Below are positions 1 to 9,698 of a DNA stretch of 64,000 bases, piece after piece; positions within the stretch are counted from its first letter, which is position 1; each line of letters opens with the position of its first letter. The notes under the pieces were generated by a model that worked only from the letters and a program-made list of their open reading frames with translations, was not told the origin of the DNA and searched no databases. The position numbers were made by a program, and so were the translations under genes. Origin of the DNA: Candidatus Saccharicenans sp. (GTDB lineage: Bacteria > Acidobacteriota > Aminicenantia > Aminicenantales > Saccharicenantaceae); NCBI GenBank assembly GCA_017992175.1, contig JAGOPD010000006.1, forward strand, positions 1 to 64,000, given 5' to 3'.

Positions 1-3000
1 TACTTTTTGGTCACCAGAGCCGTGGTTCTGACCGTTTTGTCAACTTCGTCAGTATCAAAGATTTCGTATTCTCTAATTGCCAGGCGGTAATCCTTAATTT
101 GTATTCCCTTTGGCAGCTTCAGGGTTCCCTTCCAGATGTATGAACTGGTTTCCTTAGCCTCTGTGGCCTGAGGATTCAAAGTAATAGCCGTACCCTGAAC
201 TGGTTCCCAGCCGAGTTCTTCCGGTAGATTGAACTTTTTAGTCTCCAGGGAGACTTCGACCACGCCTGGGCCACCGGCCGCGTATCCCCGGCTATATGAA
301 ACACCGGCTAAAGTAAAACCTATCTCCGCCCGGTTTGATGGATTAAAGGTAACAGCCAGGTTCCGTTCCGGCAAAATTTGAGCCAGGTTGGTCATCACCA
401 CTTTCGAAAGATGAGCCCCGGGCACCGAGTCTGGCTGAAATCTGGCCAGGGCCAGGCGGATAAATGGGAAATAGGACTGACCGGTATCAAGCTCTAAATC
501 ACAATACCAGAGTCCTCTCTCCCGGTCATATTCCACTTCATGACCAACTGCGACGAATCTTTTTTCCTCCGGCAATTCCAGGAGAGGCAGCCCGGCCATT
601 ATTTCCACGGCCGATGGAAAGGCCTCAGGTAATGGATATTCCTGAGGCCAGGTACTGCCTGATCTCCAGATCGGATCATTTCCCCACATGGTGACATACG
701 GTTTGTATTCTTCGGCCACCGCCGGAATCCTGACCCCTAACTGCGGGGCGACCACCTTTTTTGGGACCTGGGGCCTGGCCTGAGCCTGAACCTGAGCCTG
801 ACGGCTGGTTTCAGTTTGAGGCCTGGTAGCCATGGTAGCCTGGCTGGCCTCCTTTTTTTTCGGGGTTATTGGCAGGCCGGGCGGCAGAATAACGGCCAGA
901 AGTTCTCCTTCTCCCGAAGAATACCAGGGCCTCTCAATATAAACCCGCAAAGCACTCTTTCTGGTACTCCTCACTTGATTCCCGGCCCTATTCCTCTCCC
1001 ACTTGAAAGATGGAATGACATAGGCGATTTTGGGCATGGCCGGTGGAGCTGAGTTTAAAACTTTGACTTCGGCTGGCTCGCTCCTTCTGGTGTAACCTGT
1101 TTCTTCCGCCAGTTCATTGGCCGGGAATTGTTCCTGATATCTGGTGGTTGAAATCAAGCTATAATTGACCCGCCTGAACTTAGTATCTCCAAATTCGTGA
1201 CGGTAAACCGGAGTCCTGGGCACAACCGCCATAGAGGTGACCATGGGCCTTGGCACCTGTCGCTGACCATCAGAATCCTCAGTCCGGTTTTCACCTGGCC
1301 GGGGAGTAAATGAGATTGATTTCATCTCAGGAGTAACGGTTAATTCCAGAACGTGGGCCTTACCCTCAATAACTTTTGGTTCCGGCTCGTTTAAATAATC
1401 AACAGGCTCCTGCCAGCTGGCCAGCAGTTCCACTTTGGAAGTGCTGTGACCGTGAATTTCATATTGGCCGTAAAGCGTAGCTGAAGTCTGGCCGTAACTC
1501 TTTTGGGCTTCCAGAGACAAGCAAACAGGCCGGCCAACCGGCTGAACAGTAGCATGAATTAAAGTTAACTCCCGGAAGGGAGTCATCAACCAGTTTTTCC
1601 CCTGAGCAGAAATCGTCTTGATTCTGGTTAAATCAATCTTTGGTACCTGGAGAGTTTTTAAGGTCTGGACCTGACCTTCAGGCAGGCCCCGGGGCGGTTT
1701 GAGGACTTTGGGCGGCATTATTCTTTCTGGTTTTTCCAGCCAGCGGTAGAGTCCCTGAATTTCAAGAAATCTTTCAGGAAAATAGCAACTGAGGCGCAGG
1801 GTGACTGATTCCCCCTTTTTAAGATAGACAGTCAGCACCCGGGAAGAATCAGACCAGCGAGCAGGCTGGCTGCCTTCTTCAAGCCTCAACCGGAACGGCC
1901 GGAAATCAGGCCAGTCACCGGTAAAGGGAATCAGCAGCGGATCCGGTGCTCCGTAAGGTAAGCCGCGAAGACAAACGCCTCTGGCCCAGGGATCCGGAAA
2001 ATAGGGAAGCTCAAGTTGGTCCCCCGGTTCCAGCTCATTAAACTGACCGCTATCTTTCCGGCAAATCAATGAATAGACTTCCGGCTTTAAACCTGTTCCA
2101 CTATCCAACATTCCATGAAGCTCGGTATCAAATTGAGAAGTTTTGGGTGCAGCGACATGCCGGTCAGAAGCTTGAGAGGTTGGCTCAGTATCTTTTTCGA
2201 TTGACTCATTAAGGCTCTTAATGACCAGATGATCAACAGTCTCTCCAGCTTTTGGTTCTTCTCTGGGAACAATAACTGGAGAGAGCACTGGATCAAAGCG
2301 GGTGAAGGTGAAAGGCGGCTTATCTGGACCAGGAATCGCCTGGCTGTCATCATTGTTGTCCAGCGGCTGGCTGTTCCCCGCCAGATCGACCGTCCTGGCT
2401 CTTAGCCGGTAACCAGTGCCATAGCGGAGCCTGGGCAGTGATTGGAGAACAGGCTTAAACTTAGTTTCCAGCAAAAAATCACTCAGGGCCTGGTTTTCAA
2501 TGGCAGCCGGTTCATCCTTTGGATCAATGGTTTTTCCCGGTCTGGGTGCCACCAGACTCCAGCCATCCCAGTGAAATAGAGCTTCATGAACATAAATATC
2601 ACCGGTTGATTCATCAACTGCCTGGGTGACTGCCGGCGAAACAAAACCTTCATCTTCCAGACTGATTTCTTTATCCAGCCGGACAAACCGGTAGGTTCCC
2701 GCTCTCTGGCAGAGCGAATGCCATTTTCGGGATTGATCATCCCAGACATCAAACCGGTAGCCCTGAATCAGGTCTTCGGCATAAAGGGTAATTTCTTTCT
2801 TCCGGGAGAAGTCATCATTAAGGGTCACGGCTTTGGCCAGGATTTGAGCTATATTCTGCGCCTGTTCATTTCTGATGACTCCCAGACCGCTGGAGCGCAG
2901 GGCCGGCAGCTCGGCTTTTTCTTTTGTTTCGGCGCTATCAGCCAGGTCAGCCGTCTTGAGGGCGACGGCGTCCACATCGAGTTGCACCAGGTCATATCTT

Positions 3001-3965
3001 TCCTCATCGGCCAGATTTAAGAAGCCATTGACTGCTTCTGGCGGCTTCTGGCTGGAGGCAGCTTCAAAAATTCCCCGGGAGGAATCATAATTATAAGCAG
3101 TCCGCGGGTTATCATCAGTCCGGCCAGCTGGAATCAATTTAATCCAGCCGCTGGCCGGAAAATCAGCCGGAACATCCACTTCAAAATCAATGACCAGACC
3201 GAGCAACCTCATCAGGGCTGGATAGCTGGTCAGAAAAGCCAGGGCCTGGTGAAAATCAATTTGAGGCCGGGTTATGGGGATCCTCTGGACGATAGGCTGC
3301 CTGGTCTTAGGGTCAACTATAATCTTGTTTTTTGGCTTATAGAATTCTCTCAAGAGGTAAAAATCCTTGGGAGGCTCGGGTAAGGGCGAGATCTGAACTG
3401 CTTTGAATTTCTGGCCCTCGGCTTCCCGCCTGACGGACTGAGCCATAACTGGCTGGGTAGTCTTAAGCTGGACAGTCCTGGCCAGGCGTAAATCAGTAAT
3501 GGGTTTAAGACGGATTTGAGCCAGGCCATCAGTGTGGAATACTTTGTCCATTGGCGGCGGCTCTTCCGGAGATTCAGCCGCCACATTCAGATACTGAGCA
3601 GCCACAAAGGTCAGAACATTTTTTACCGGATAAGAGACCACCAGATTTTTAGTGAGATCAGCCATCTCAAAGGAAACAACTAGAGCTTCCGGCTTGAAGA
3701 TAGCCTGCCAGAGTTCGAGTTCCGGGGCAGCGGAGGCTCTCTTAATCTCCAGCGGTTCTCTATCTTTCTTCTTATCATAGATAACTTGAAAGTTGAGAGC
3801 TTTGACGGTTTCCGGCCAGTTCAGAATTTCTGGAAAAAGATTCAGGCTGGGTGTTTTCCCGCCCCGTTCGTCCTCCAGCCGGATGGAAACAGCGGCTGAA
3901 AATTGTAGCTTCCCGTTCTTGACCCCATTAGGGCACAAGGTCCACATAACCGTTGATTTGGGCAT
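1..3965 (-). CDS. Very large protein of unknown function, 3' end beyond the window
   Basis: An open frame runs without a stop from ATG 3965 to the left edge, giving at least 1321 residues. The start is one base after the TAA of the upstream gene and is preceded by GGGGGAGG, so the two genes are translationally adjacent. I see no signal peptide, no membrane segment and no catalytic motif I recognise. The N-terminus has a WTLCPNG stretch around residues 8-14. Further on there is a GYRLRARTVDLAGNS segment, a domain rich in beta-type sequence, and a Q/A/P-rich linker (QAQVQAQARPQ) that appears to separate domains. The composition (many short hydrophobic-polar alternations, Pro and Gly turns) suggests an all-beta extracellular or surface protein. 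Function is not assigned. Its pairing with a Tat-exported partner suggests both act outside the cytoplasm, but this is inference. Confidence 0.85.
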   Translation of the reverse strand, partial: MPKSTVMWTLCPNGVKNGKLQFSAAVSIRLEDERGGKTPSLNLFPEILNWPETVKALNFQVIYDKKKDREPLEIKRASAAPELELWQAIFKPEALVVSFEMADLTKNLVVSYPVKNVLTFVAAQYLNVAAESPEEPPPMDKVFHTDGLAQIRLKPITDLRLARTVQLKTTQPVMAQSVRREAEGQKFKAVQISPLPEPPKDFYLLREFYKPKNKIIVDPKTRQPIVQRIPITRPQIDFHQALAFLTSYPALMRLLGLVIDFEVDVPADFPASGWIKLIPAGRTDDNPRTAYNYDSSRGIFEAASSQKPPEAVNGFLNLADEERYDLVQLDVDAVALKTADLADSAETKEKAELPALRSSGLGVIRNEQAQNIAQILAKAVTLNDDFSRKKEITLYAEDLIQGYRFDVWDDQSRKWHSLCQRAGTYRFVRLDKEISLEDEGFVSPAVTQAVDESTGDIYVHEALFHWDGWSLVAPRPGKTIDPKDEPAAIENQALSDFLLETKFKPVLQSLPRLRYGTGYRLRARTVDLAGNSQPLDNNDDSQAIPGPDKPPFTFTRFDPVLSPVIVPREEPKAGETVDHLVIKSLNESIEKDTEPTSQASDRHVAAPKTSQFDTELHGMLDSGTGLKPEVYSLICRKDSGQFNELEPGDQLELPYFPDPWARGVCLRGLPYGAPDPLLIPFTGDWPDFRPFRLRLEEGSQPARWSDSSRVLTVYLKKGESVTLRLSCYFPERFLEIQGLYRWLEKPERIMPPKVLKPPRGLPEGQVQTLKTLQVPKIDLTRIKTISAQGKNWLMTPFRELTLIHATVQPVGRPVCLSLEAQKSYGQTSATLYGQYEIHGHSTSKVELLASWQEPVDYLNEPEPKVIEGKAHVLELTVTPEMKSISFTPRPGENRTEDSDGQRQVPRPMVTSMAVVPRTPVYRHEFGDTKFRRVNYSLISTTRYQEQFPANELAEETGYTRRSEPAEVKVLNSAPPAMPKIAYVIPSFKWERNRAGNQVRSTRKSALRVYIERPWYSSGEGELLAVILPPGLPITPKKKEASQATMATRPQTETSRQAQVQAQARPQVPKKVVAPQLGVRIPAVAEEYKPYVTMWGNDPIWRSGSTWPQEYPLPEAFPSAVEIMAGLPLLELPEEKRFVAVGHEVEYDRERGLWYCDLELDTGQSYFPFIRLALARFQPDSVPGAHLSKVVMTNLAQILPERNLAVTFNPSNRAEIGFTLAGVSYSRGYAAGGPGVVEVSLETKKFNLPEELGWEPVQGTAITLNPQATEAKETSSYIWKGTLKLPKGIQIKDYRLAIREYEIFDTDEVDKTVRTTALVTKK

Positions 3966-3966
3966 C

Positions 3967-6900
3967 TTAATCCTCCCCCTGAGCAAAAGCCTGACAGTAA
4001 GCCAGCCAGTCGTCTTCAGCCATCAGGTCGCAGAAAAGCGGTGGCGGTGAGGCACCAAATTCTCTCTCGACCTGTAAAGTCACTTTCTTGCTGAAGAACA
4101 GAATCTTAATCTTGACCGTGAGCGAAGCCTGGCCATAGACTTTATTACCCTGCTCCTGGTAAGTCAGAGAGAGATAAAACTCGGCTGAAATACTGATCAA
4201 ACCGAGAACATCAAGTTCTCCTGTGCAGCGGACATAACCGGTAATGGTAATGGACTGCTCTTCATATTTAAAATAAATTCCAGCCATTAAGGTTATTCCG
4301 CCGCTGGCCACTCCCAGATTCATGGCAAAGCTGCCGCCAAACTCCAGAGAGCCTTCTACCAGTTTAATGCCATCCGGAGAGAGGACCAGAGCAAAAAATC
4401 CACCGCCTCCGAACATAGCAACTGTTAACAGGAAGGGATTGTTTCTTTCATTGAAGGCAAATCTCAAAGAGACAGGGTCACCGGTAAAAGGTAAGGCAAT
4501 CTCTCCCGAGAACTTCAAGTTCTGCATGGAGAAGACACCAAAAGCTACATCTGGTATGGCTAAGCCATAGCCGAGTTTAGCTCCAGCCGCATCAACTTTG
4601 ATCACTGGTTTGCCACCAAACCCACCGTCAGAATCGCTTAAACTGCCAGGAAGAGGGATTCTTTTCAAGAGTTCTTCGATGAACCTTAGCGGACCCTGGA
4701 ATTTTATCGAAGCGATTTTCGGGTCAACATTGGTTTTCTTTCCTTTTTCAGCGGTAAACGTAAACTTAGAGAATTTGACCAGAATAAAGGTAGTAATTCC
4801 CTTAATCAGATCGAGAGTAAAATCAGTTAATTCACCTTTAACCTTGTATGTTGCTTCTTTCCCATTAAAATAGGTCGCAGCTTCAACATTCAGGATCAGG
4901 CTGGATTTAGTCCCATCGCGGTTAGCTATGAAAATCGAAAAATCATGGAGGGTTGGCGTCCATTTAAGGAGAGTCTTAAGGCCAACTGGCAGCTGGCTGC
5001 CGCTTTCGTAAACCGGCTCGGTTTTAATTTTCAGAGCTGCCGACTGGTTCTCGCTGTCCTGACGGCTAAAATCTTCGACCTTATCAACGACATCTTTGAG
5101 CAAAATGCCGCCCAATATCTTGGCTTTGTCGTCAAAGAATTTTTCTGGATAGAACTTACCATCAACTGTGTCCTTTAGAGCTTCTTTTATATCCTTTTCG
5201 TCGAAAACTTTCTTGTCAGGCTCCACCCGAGGACCGGAGACAGTTTCAGGCTGTGGTTCGGCCGAAGCTGAAGAAGAGGTGATCTTTCCTCCTACCGGGC
5301 CAAGAACTCTCGAGAGACCAACTATGGAAAAACTGGGGGTAGCTATGCCACCTGATTTTTCGGCCTGGCCGCCGGCCGCAAAATCCACTAAAGGCAGCGG
5401 ACCCTCTACGATCTGGAGAAAAACTTCTCCTTTGTTTTGAGAAGGGCTGAAGCCATTTTGAATATAAGCATTAGCGTAGTTAACGGCGGTGGTCTCAAAG
5501 CCAACCAGATTTTTGAGAGCTGGAATCGACACGGTGGCCTTTTCCATAACCGGAAAACACATTGGCTGATCCTTGGCCAGGAATTCGTCCTTGGAATAAG
5601 CTGGCTTATCTTCACTTACCTTCCAGCTGATGGATTTAACTTCAAAGGAAGTGTCTTCCTTTTTGTTTTCAGGGGCAAAGGAGATAGCCTGCCCCAGAAA
5701 ATCAGGTTGCCTTCTCAACAGAGAGGCTGAATTATAGGCTTTAGTACTCTCGTCTGCTTTCTCAAAAGCATAACGTCCGGCGACAAAGGCCATCGGCATC
5801 TTAAACTGAACTTCATGCCCTTCCACATCGGTGCCTATAGCCTGAAAGATAAAATCGGCATTGTTGACTCTGGGCCAGAAAGCTTCATCTCCGGCCCCGG
5901 TGATGAGAGCCGTATTGCCGGGCTGATCAATCGGCGGAGTAACCAGGGTGGTCAGTTTAACCTTAGTAAAAGGAATCTCCATTCCCCCCTTAACAGGTTG
6001 CAAAGGGGCAGGAAAGATCCTTTCCGGATCGCGAACCATGATGTATTTTTTCTGAAAAAGATAAGCTACATTCTGTCCGTCCCGGGTTTTGTAGAACTTC
6101 CGTTCTGTAATCTTGACCAGTGAAGCCCGGTGCCCAAAGGGCAGGAGATACCCGGCATAGACAACCTTAACATAGTGATCCCTGCCCATAGTAGCCAGAT
6201 GCTGCCAGGTAATTATCTGCATGGTTTCTTTGGCCAAAGGAGAATTAGGCGGCCAGTTGCCAATAGAATCAAGCCAGGCGCCGAGGGGGCTGAGCATCAG
6301 CCTGTTAACCTTGACAGGCAGAGGCCTGTATTTTGGAGTTCCTGCCAGATTGAAATTGCTGGTTAGATGAACCAGCTGGTGACGGTCATTCTGGTCGAGA
6401 GAGAGCCGCGGCAGGCTGGCGTTATCGTGGGCCGGCCCCTTCAGGTCAGTAAGACTTACATCCGGGGACCAGACAGCTCTGACCGCCAGATAGGGATTAT
6501 CTGCTTCGCTGACTGAACCATCCTCATTCAGGGCAGCCAGTCTGGTATGCCAGAGCTCAGTCCAGCCGTTTATGGAGACAGGGCTGGCTGCATGAACCCA
6601 GACATTGTAAATATTTGGAGATAGGATGAGCCTGTAGGGAAGTTCAATGGCAGTCTGGTGCCTCTCCGGTGGAATAATTCTTAACAAGGCACCGGCTAAC
6701 TGAGCCTGGGCAATTTTGTTCCTCTGGAAATAGGTCTGGGCCGAGGCTCCAGCCACCAGGGCTGAAGAACGTGCGGAGGCTGGAGCAGCCGCAGTTCCAG
6801 TTTTGACTGCTGCTGGCCTGGGAACTGCCTTAGCCGGGAGATCTGGCGGCAGAGCGACTGGCACCAGACTCGGCTGATAAAGCTGCCAGGCTAAAAGCGA

Positions 6901-7392
6901 TTCCAGGGTCAGCGGGATCTCATTGATTTGATCCGGAATAACGAAGCTCAGGCGGGTTGGCCCTGATATTCTGGAAAAGACTGGCGGCAGCCTGGGAGTT
7001 TCTATAGCCTCGCTATCGTTCAGTTCCGGAGTCGTCTCGTAAAAAGCTTCTTCGGCCACACTCTGCGGTGGAAAATGAACAATCATATAACCTGGTTGGT
7101 TGCGGTTTTCTTTGACCAGATGAGGCCTGGGCCGGTCGGCCAGCTTAAAATTAATAAACTCAAAGTCCAGGCAGAGCAGGTCATCCGGTCTCAGAATATT
7201 AAACATCGGCCCGGCTGGACTTATTTCGATTTTCGCCTGTGGAAGTATTTTTTTCTGAATGGTTTTGAGCTGGCCGACGAGGGGCGCAGCTCCCAGGACC
7301 CCGGCATAGGATAAGAATTTTCTTCTGGTTATGGATGGTTTCTTCGATTCCTCATCGGCCTGGTTGGTCTTAACCGGATGAGAATCAGACAT
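3967..7392 (-). CDS. Large Tat-signal protein of unknown function
   Basis: 1141 residues from an ATG preceded by GAAGGAGGG. The N-terminus has a twin-arginine signal: T22-R23-R24-K25-F26-L27 followed by a short hydrophobic stretch (about 28-40), so the folded protein should be exported by the Tat pathway. The middle (roughly 240-480) contains WTELWHTRL and GRDHYVKVVYAGYL-like segments. After an acidic/Ser-rich linker (about 700-730), the C-terminal third is dominated by alternating beta-strand-like sequence with Gly-rich turns (for example MFGGGGFFALVLSPDG), ending with two Cys residues. I recognise no enzyme family. Export by Tat implies either folding with a cofactor or assembly with a partner before export; the gene directly downstream (ending at the left edge) is the obvious candidate partner. 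It has its own promoter in the divergent region 7393-7590. Confidence 0.85.
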   Translation of the reverse strand: MSDSHPVKTNQADEESKKPSITRRKFLSYAGVLGAAPLVGQLKTIQKKILPQAKIEISPAGPMFNILRPDDLLCLDFEFINFKLADRPRPHLVKENRNQPGYMIVHFPPQSVAEEAFYETTPELNDSEAIETPRLPPVFSRISGPTRLSFVIPDQINEIPLTLESLLAWQLYQPSLVPVALPPDLPAKAVPRPAAVKTGTAAAPASARSSALVAGASAQTYFQRNKIAQAQLAGALLRIIPPERHQTAIELPYRLILSPNIYNVWVHAASPVSINGWTELWHTRLAALNEDGSVSEADNPYLAVRAVWSPDVSLTDLKGPAHDNASLPRLSLDQNDRHQLVHLTSNFNLAGTPKYRPLPVKVNRLMLSPLGAWLDSIGNWPPNSPLAKETMQIITWQHLATMGRDHYVKVVYAGYLLPFGHRASLVKITERKFYKTRDGQNVAYLFQKKYIMVRDPERIFPAPLQPVKGGMEIPFTKVKLTTLVTPPIDQPGNTALITGAGDEAFWPRVNNADFIFQAIGTDVEGHEVQFKMPMAFVAGRYAFEKADESTKAYNSASLLRRQPDFLGQAISFAPENKKEDTSFEVKSISWKVSEDKPAYSKDEFLAKDQPMCFPVMEKATVSIPALKNLVGFETTAVNYANAYIQNGFSPSQNKGEVFLQIVEGPLPLVDFAAGGQAEKSGGIATPSFSIVGLSRVLGPVGGKITSSSASAEPQPETVSGPRVEPDKKVFDEKDIKEALKDTVDGKFYPEKFFDDKAKILGGILLKDVVDKVEDFSRQDSENQSAALKIKTEPVYESGSQLPVGLKTLLKWTPTLHDFSIFIANRDGTKSSLILNVEAATYFNGKEATYKVKGELTDFTLDLIKGITTFILVKFSKFTFTAEKGKKTNVDPKIASIKFQGPLRFIEELLKRIPLPGSLSDSDGGFGGKPVIKVDAAGAKLGYGLAIPDVAFGVFSMQNLKFSGEIALPFTGDPVSLRFAFNERNNPFLLTVAMFGGGGFFALVLSPDGIKLVEGSLEFGGSFAMNLGVASGGITLMAGIYFKYEEQSITITGYVRCTGELDVLGLISISAEFYLSLTYQEQGNKVYGQASLTVKIKILFFSKKVTLQVEREFGASPPPLFCDLMAEDDWLAYCQAFAQGED

Positions 7393-7499
7393 AGTGCCCT
7401 CCTTCGCTCTAAAGCAGACTGATTCACAGTCTTCTTAGATGCTTGTTCACTACCCCTTCTTGCAGCTGTCAATCTGCATTTAATTCGATCTCTGCCTTT

Positions 7500-7527
7500 C
7501 TTATATTTATATTCTGATAAAAGTCAA
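7500..7527 (-). promoter_or_regulatory. Sigma70-type promoter of the Tat-protein gene
   Basis: On the minus strand TTGACT (7527-7522) is followed after 16 bp by TATAAG (7505-7500). This gives a leader of about 100 nt before the ATG at 7392. The region 7393-7590 is a divergent intergenic region with no other gene. Confidence 0.5.
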
Positions 7528-7552
7528 GTTAATTATTCCTGCATTTTTCAAT

Positions 7553-7581
7553 TTGTTTCTTTTATAAAGTTCTGCTATTTA
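7553..7581 (+). promoter_or_regulatory. Possible promoter of the sulfatase-like gene, near leaderless
   Basis: TTGTTT (7553-7558), 17-bp spacer, TATTTA (7576-7581). Only 9 nt separate the -10 box from the ATG at 7591 and there is no Shine-Dalgarno sequence, so the mRNA may begin at or just before the start codon. The boxes are only moderately good. Confidence 0.35.
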
Positions 7582-7590
7582 TAAAACATA

Positions 7591-9609
7591 ATGGTTCAAA
7601 AAGGGCAGCAAAGGGGGTTCAGTCCTGTCCTCGCTGGTCCCCTGAGCGCCTGTTTAAGTGGAGTATTTCTGGGTGAATGGAATGTTATCTTAGAAATTAT
7701 TAAGGGTAAGTCAATTTTCAATTTCTCAGATCTGGCGGGCATCTCTATCTGGCATGGGCTGCTCTGGCTGGTCCTCGGTCTGGCCGCAGGTTTGATCTGG
7801 ACTGTCTGGCTGGCAGTCAGGAGAAAGCCGCCGAAAACAAATTTTTTGGCCTGGTTTATTATCTTCAGTTATTTGGCTATCTGGCTTCTGGGCCAGGGTT
7901 TTATCAATACTTATATTTTCGCCGGCATCTTGAACCGGTCAGCTCTTATTATCAATATTATTCTTTTCGGTCTGGCGGTGACCGGCCTGCTACTGCTCTT
8001 CCTGGCTTTCAGAAAAAAAGCTCCAGCCTTTAATCTCTTCTGGAAAAGTTACCTGACTGCTCATCTGGCTGTTTTACTGGCAGGTTTGGTGGTAATTTTG
8101 ACCCCAGCCAGCTTCCGCCAGAACAAGCTGGTGAATGAAGAACCAGTTCTAACTCCGGCTTCCAGAGAACCAGCCAAAAATGTCATTCTGGTCATCTGGG
8201 ACGCAGTCCGGGCTGATCATTTAAGCTGTTATGGTTATCCTCTGGAGACCTCCCCACATCTTGATAGCCTGGCCAGCCGGGGAATACTATTTGAACAGGC
8301 TATAGCCTCTTCTTCTCATACCGTTGAGTCTGTGCCTTCTCTTCTTTCCTCTACTTTACCCGCTTCCCACCAGATGAATGACATTACCTCTTATCTTCCT
8401 TCTGATCTCATTATTATCCCCCAGGTTTTTAAGGCGATTGGCTACCATACGGCTGCTTTTTCCTTTAATCCGTATTTTTCTCCAGCCTATGGATATGATA
8501 AGGGACTTGATCGCTTTTTTGCTCCAGGCGAATTTTCTATAAAAGCCTATAAAACACTTTTTGGCCATATCCTTGACCGCTCGACTCGCCTGCCGGTAAT
8601 CAGTCAGGGGCTAAAACCAGTTTACCTTTTGAGTCAGAAACTGGCCGCTCTTAGCTTTGGAGAAAGCCAACTGGTCTCAACTGACCCCGGAACGATAACT
8701 TCCAGAATGACCAGCTGGATTAAAAACCATCCCCAGAAACCATTTTTCCTGCTGGCACACCTGGAAGGAGGCCACGCTCCCTATCTGGCCCCGCCCTCTT
8801 TCGTCAAGAAGTTCTGGCCGGGAGAAAACCTGCCAGAGGCCGAAAGCTGGCCAACCACCTTTCCTCAGAGCCTGGGTTTGTTTCTGCCTTTTAGGGAAGG
8901 TCCGGTCCTGGCTGAAGCCGGCCGGCAAAAGATGATAGCTCTCTATGATGCTAAGATCCTTTATCATGATTACTGGCTTGGCCAGTTGATCGAATTTCTG
9001 CGGATGGAAAAGAGATTAAAAGATACGCTTTTTATTGTCACCTCTGATCATGGCGAGGAATTCTATGATCATCATGGCTGGGGACATGGGCATTCCCTTT
9101 ACCAGGAACTCCTTCAGGTTCCGCTCATCATGTCTGGAGAAAGCCTTCTTCCCTCTGGCCTTAAAATCAGCCAGCCGGTCTCCCTGTTAGATTTATTTCC
9201 GACTCTATTTTCCCTGCTGGCCATTAACCAAGCCCCTAACCTGCCTTATTCGCTGCAAGGCCAAGACCTCAGCCGGGCTCTTGACCGGAAAACAGAACCA
9301 GATAGCAAAAGGCTGATCTACTCAGAGCTGACCCAGGGCTCACACCAGGCCTGGTCTCTGCTCGATTTTCCCTGGAAAGTTATCCATTCAGTTTTTGGCT
9401 CGGAGGAAGTGACGGAGCTCTATAATTTAAGAAATGATCCTCAAGAAAAAAATAATCTGGCGGCCGCTTACCCTGAAGAAAAAGAACGGTTACTGCTATC
9501 CCTCCAGGAGATAATCGATCTGGCCAGGCAAAGAGTGTTTAAAAGTCAGCGCCGCTGGGTTAGCCCGGCTGAAAAGGAAAAACTCAGATCCCTTGGCTAC
9601 ATTGATTGA
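7591..9609 (+). CDS. Membrane-anchored sulfatase / alkaline-phosphatase superfamily hydrolase
   Basis: 672 residues. Residues 1-170 hold four or so hydrophobic membrane segments; the rest is a sulfatase-fold domain facing the periplasm. NVILVIWDAVRADHLSCYGY (197-216) provides the first metal-binding Asp (D204). T244 to S250 is the nucleophile region; S247-V-P249-S250 resembles the C/S-x-P-S core of sulfatases but the following Arg is absent. TSDHGEE (D486-H487) and nearby His residues (H395, HHGWGHGH at 493-500) complete the metal site. The layout resembles both type I sulfatases and lipoteichoic-acid-synthase or phosphoethanolamine-transferase relatives, so sulfate ester and phospho-head-group substrates are both possible. 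The absence of the full C/S-x-P-S-R signature makes a true sulfatase less certain. A CDP-alcohol phosphatidyltransferase lies convergent, just downstream. Confidence 0.8.
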   Translation: MVQKGQQRGFSPVLAGPLSACLSGVFLGEWNVILEIIKGKSIFNFSDLAGISIWHGLLWLVLGLAAGLIWTVWLAVRRKPPKTNFLAWFIIFSYLAIWLLGQGFINTYIFAGILNRSALIINIILFGLAVTGLLLLFLAFRKKAPAFNLFWKSYLTAHLAVLLAGLVVILTPASFRQNKLVNEEPVLTPASREPAKNVILVIWDAVRADHLSCYGYPLETSPHLDSLASRGILFEQAIASSSHTVESVPSLLSSTLPASHQMNDITSYLPSDLIIIPQVFKAIGYHTAAFSFNPYFSPAYGYDKGLDRFFAPGEFSIKAYKTLFGHILDRSTRLPVISQGLKPVYLLSQKLAALSFGESQLVSTDPGTITSRMTSWIKNHPQKPFFLLAHLEGGHAPYLAPPSFVKKFWPGENLPEAESWPTTFPQSLGLFLPFREGPVLAEAGRQKMIALYDAKILYHDYWLGQLIEFLRMEKRLKDTLFIVTSDHGEEFYDHHGWGHGHSLYQELLQVPLIMSGESLLPSGLKISQPVSLLDLFPTLFSLLAINQAPNLPYSLQGQDLSRALDRKTEPDSKRLIYSELTQGSHQAWSLLDFPWKVIHSVFGSEEVTELYNLRNDPQEKNNLAAAYPEEKERLLLSLQEIIDLARQRVFKSQRRWVSPAEKEKLRSLGYID

Positions 9610-9632
9610 CAGGGGAAAGACCGATCTTCGGC

Positions 9633-9663
9633 CAGGCTGACCTCAGAATTGGTCATTGGCCTG
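9633..9663. terminator. Hairpin between convergent genes
   Basis: CAGGC-TGACC (9633-9642) pairs with GGTCA (9651-9655) and GCCTG (9659-9663), with an 8-nt loop and a 3-nt bulge. It sits in the 89-bp gap between two convergent genes. There is no T-run on either side, so it is at best a factor-dependent or weak bidirectional terminator. Confidence 0.3.
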
Positions 9664-9698
9664 AGCTTGACGCTGGTTAAAAAGCAAGTAGCTGGAAA

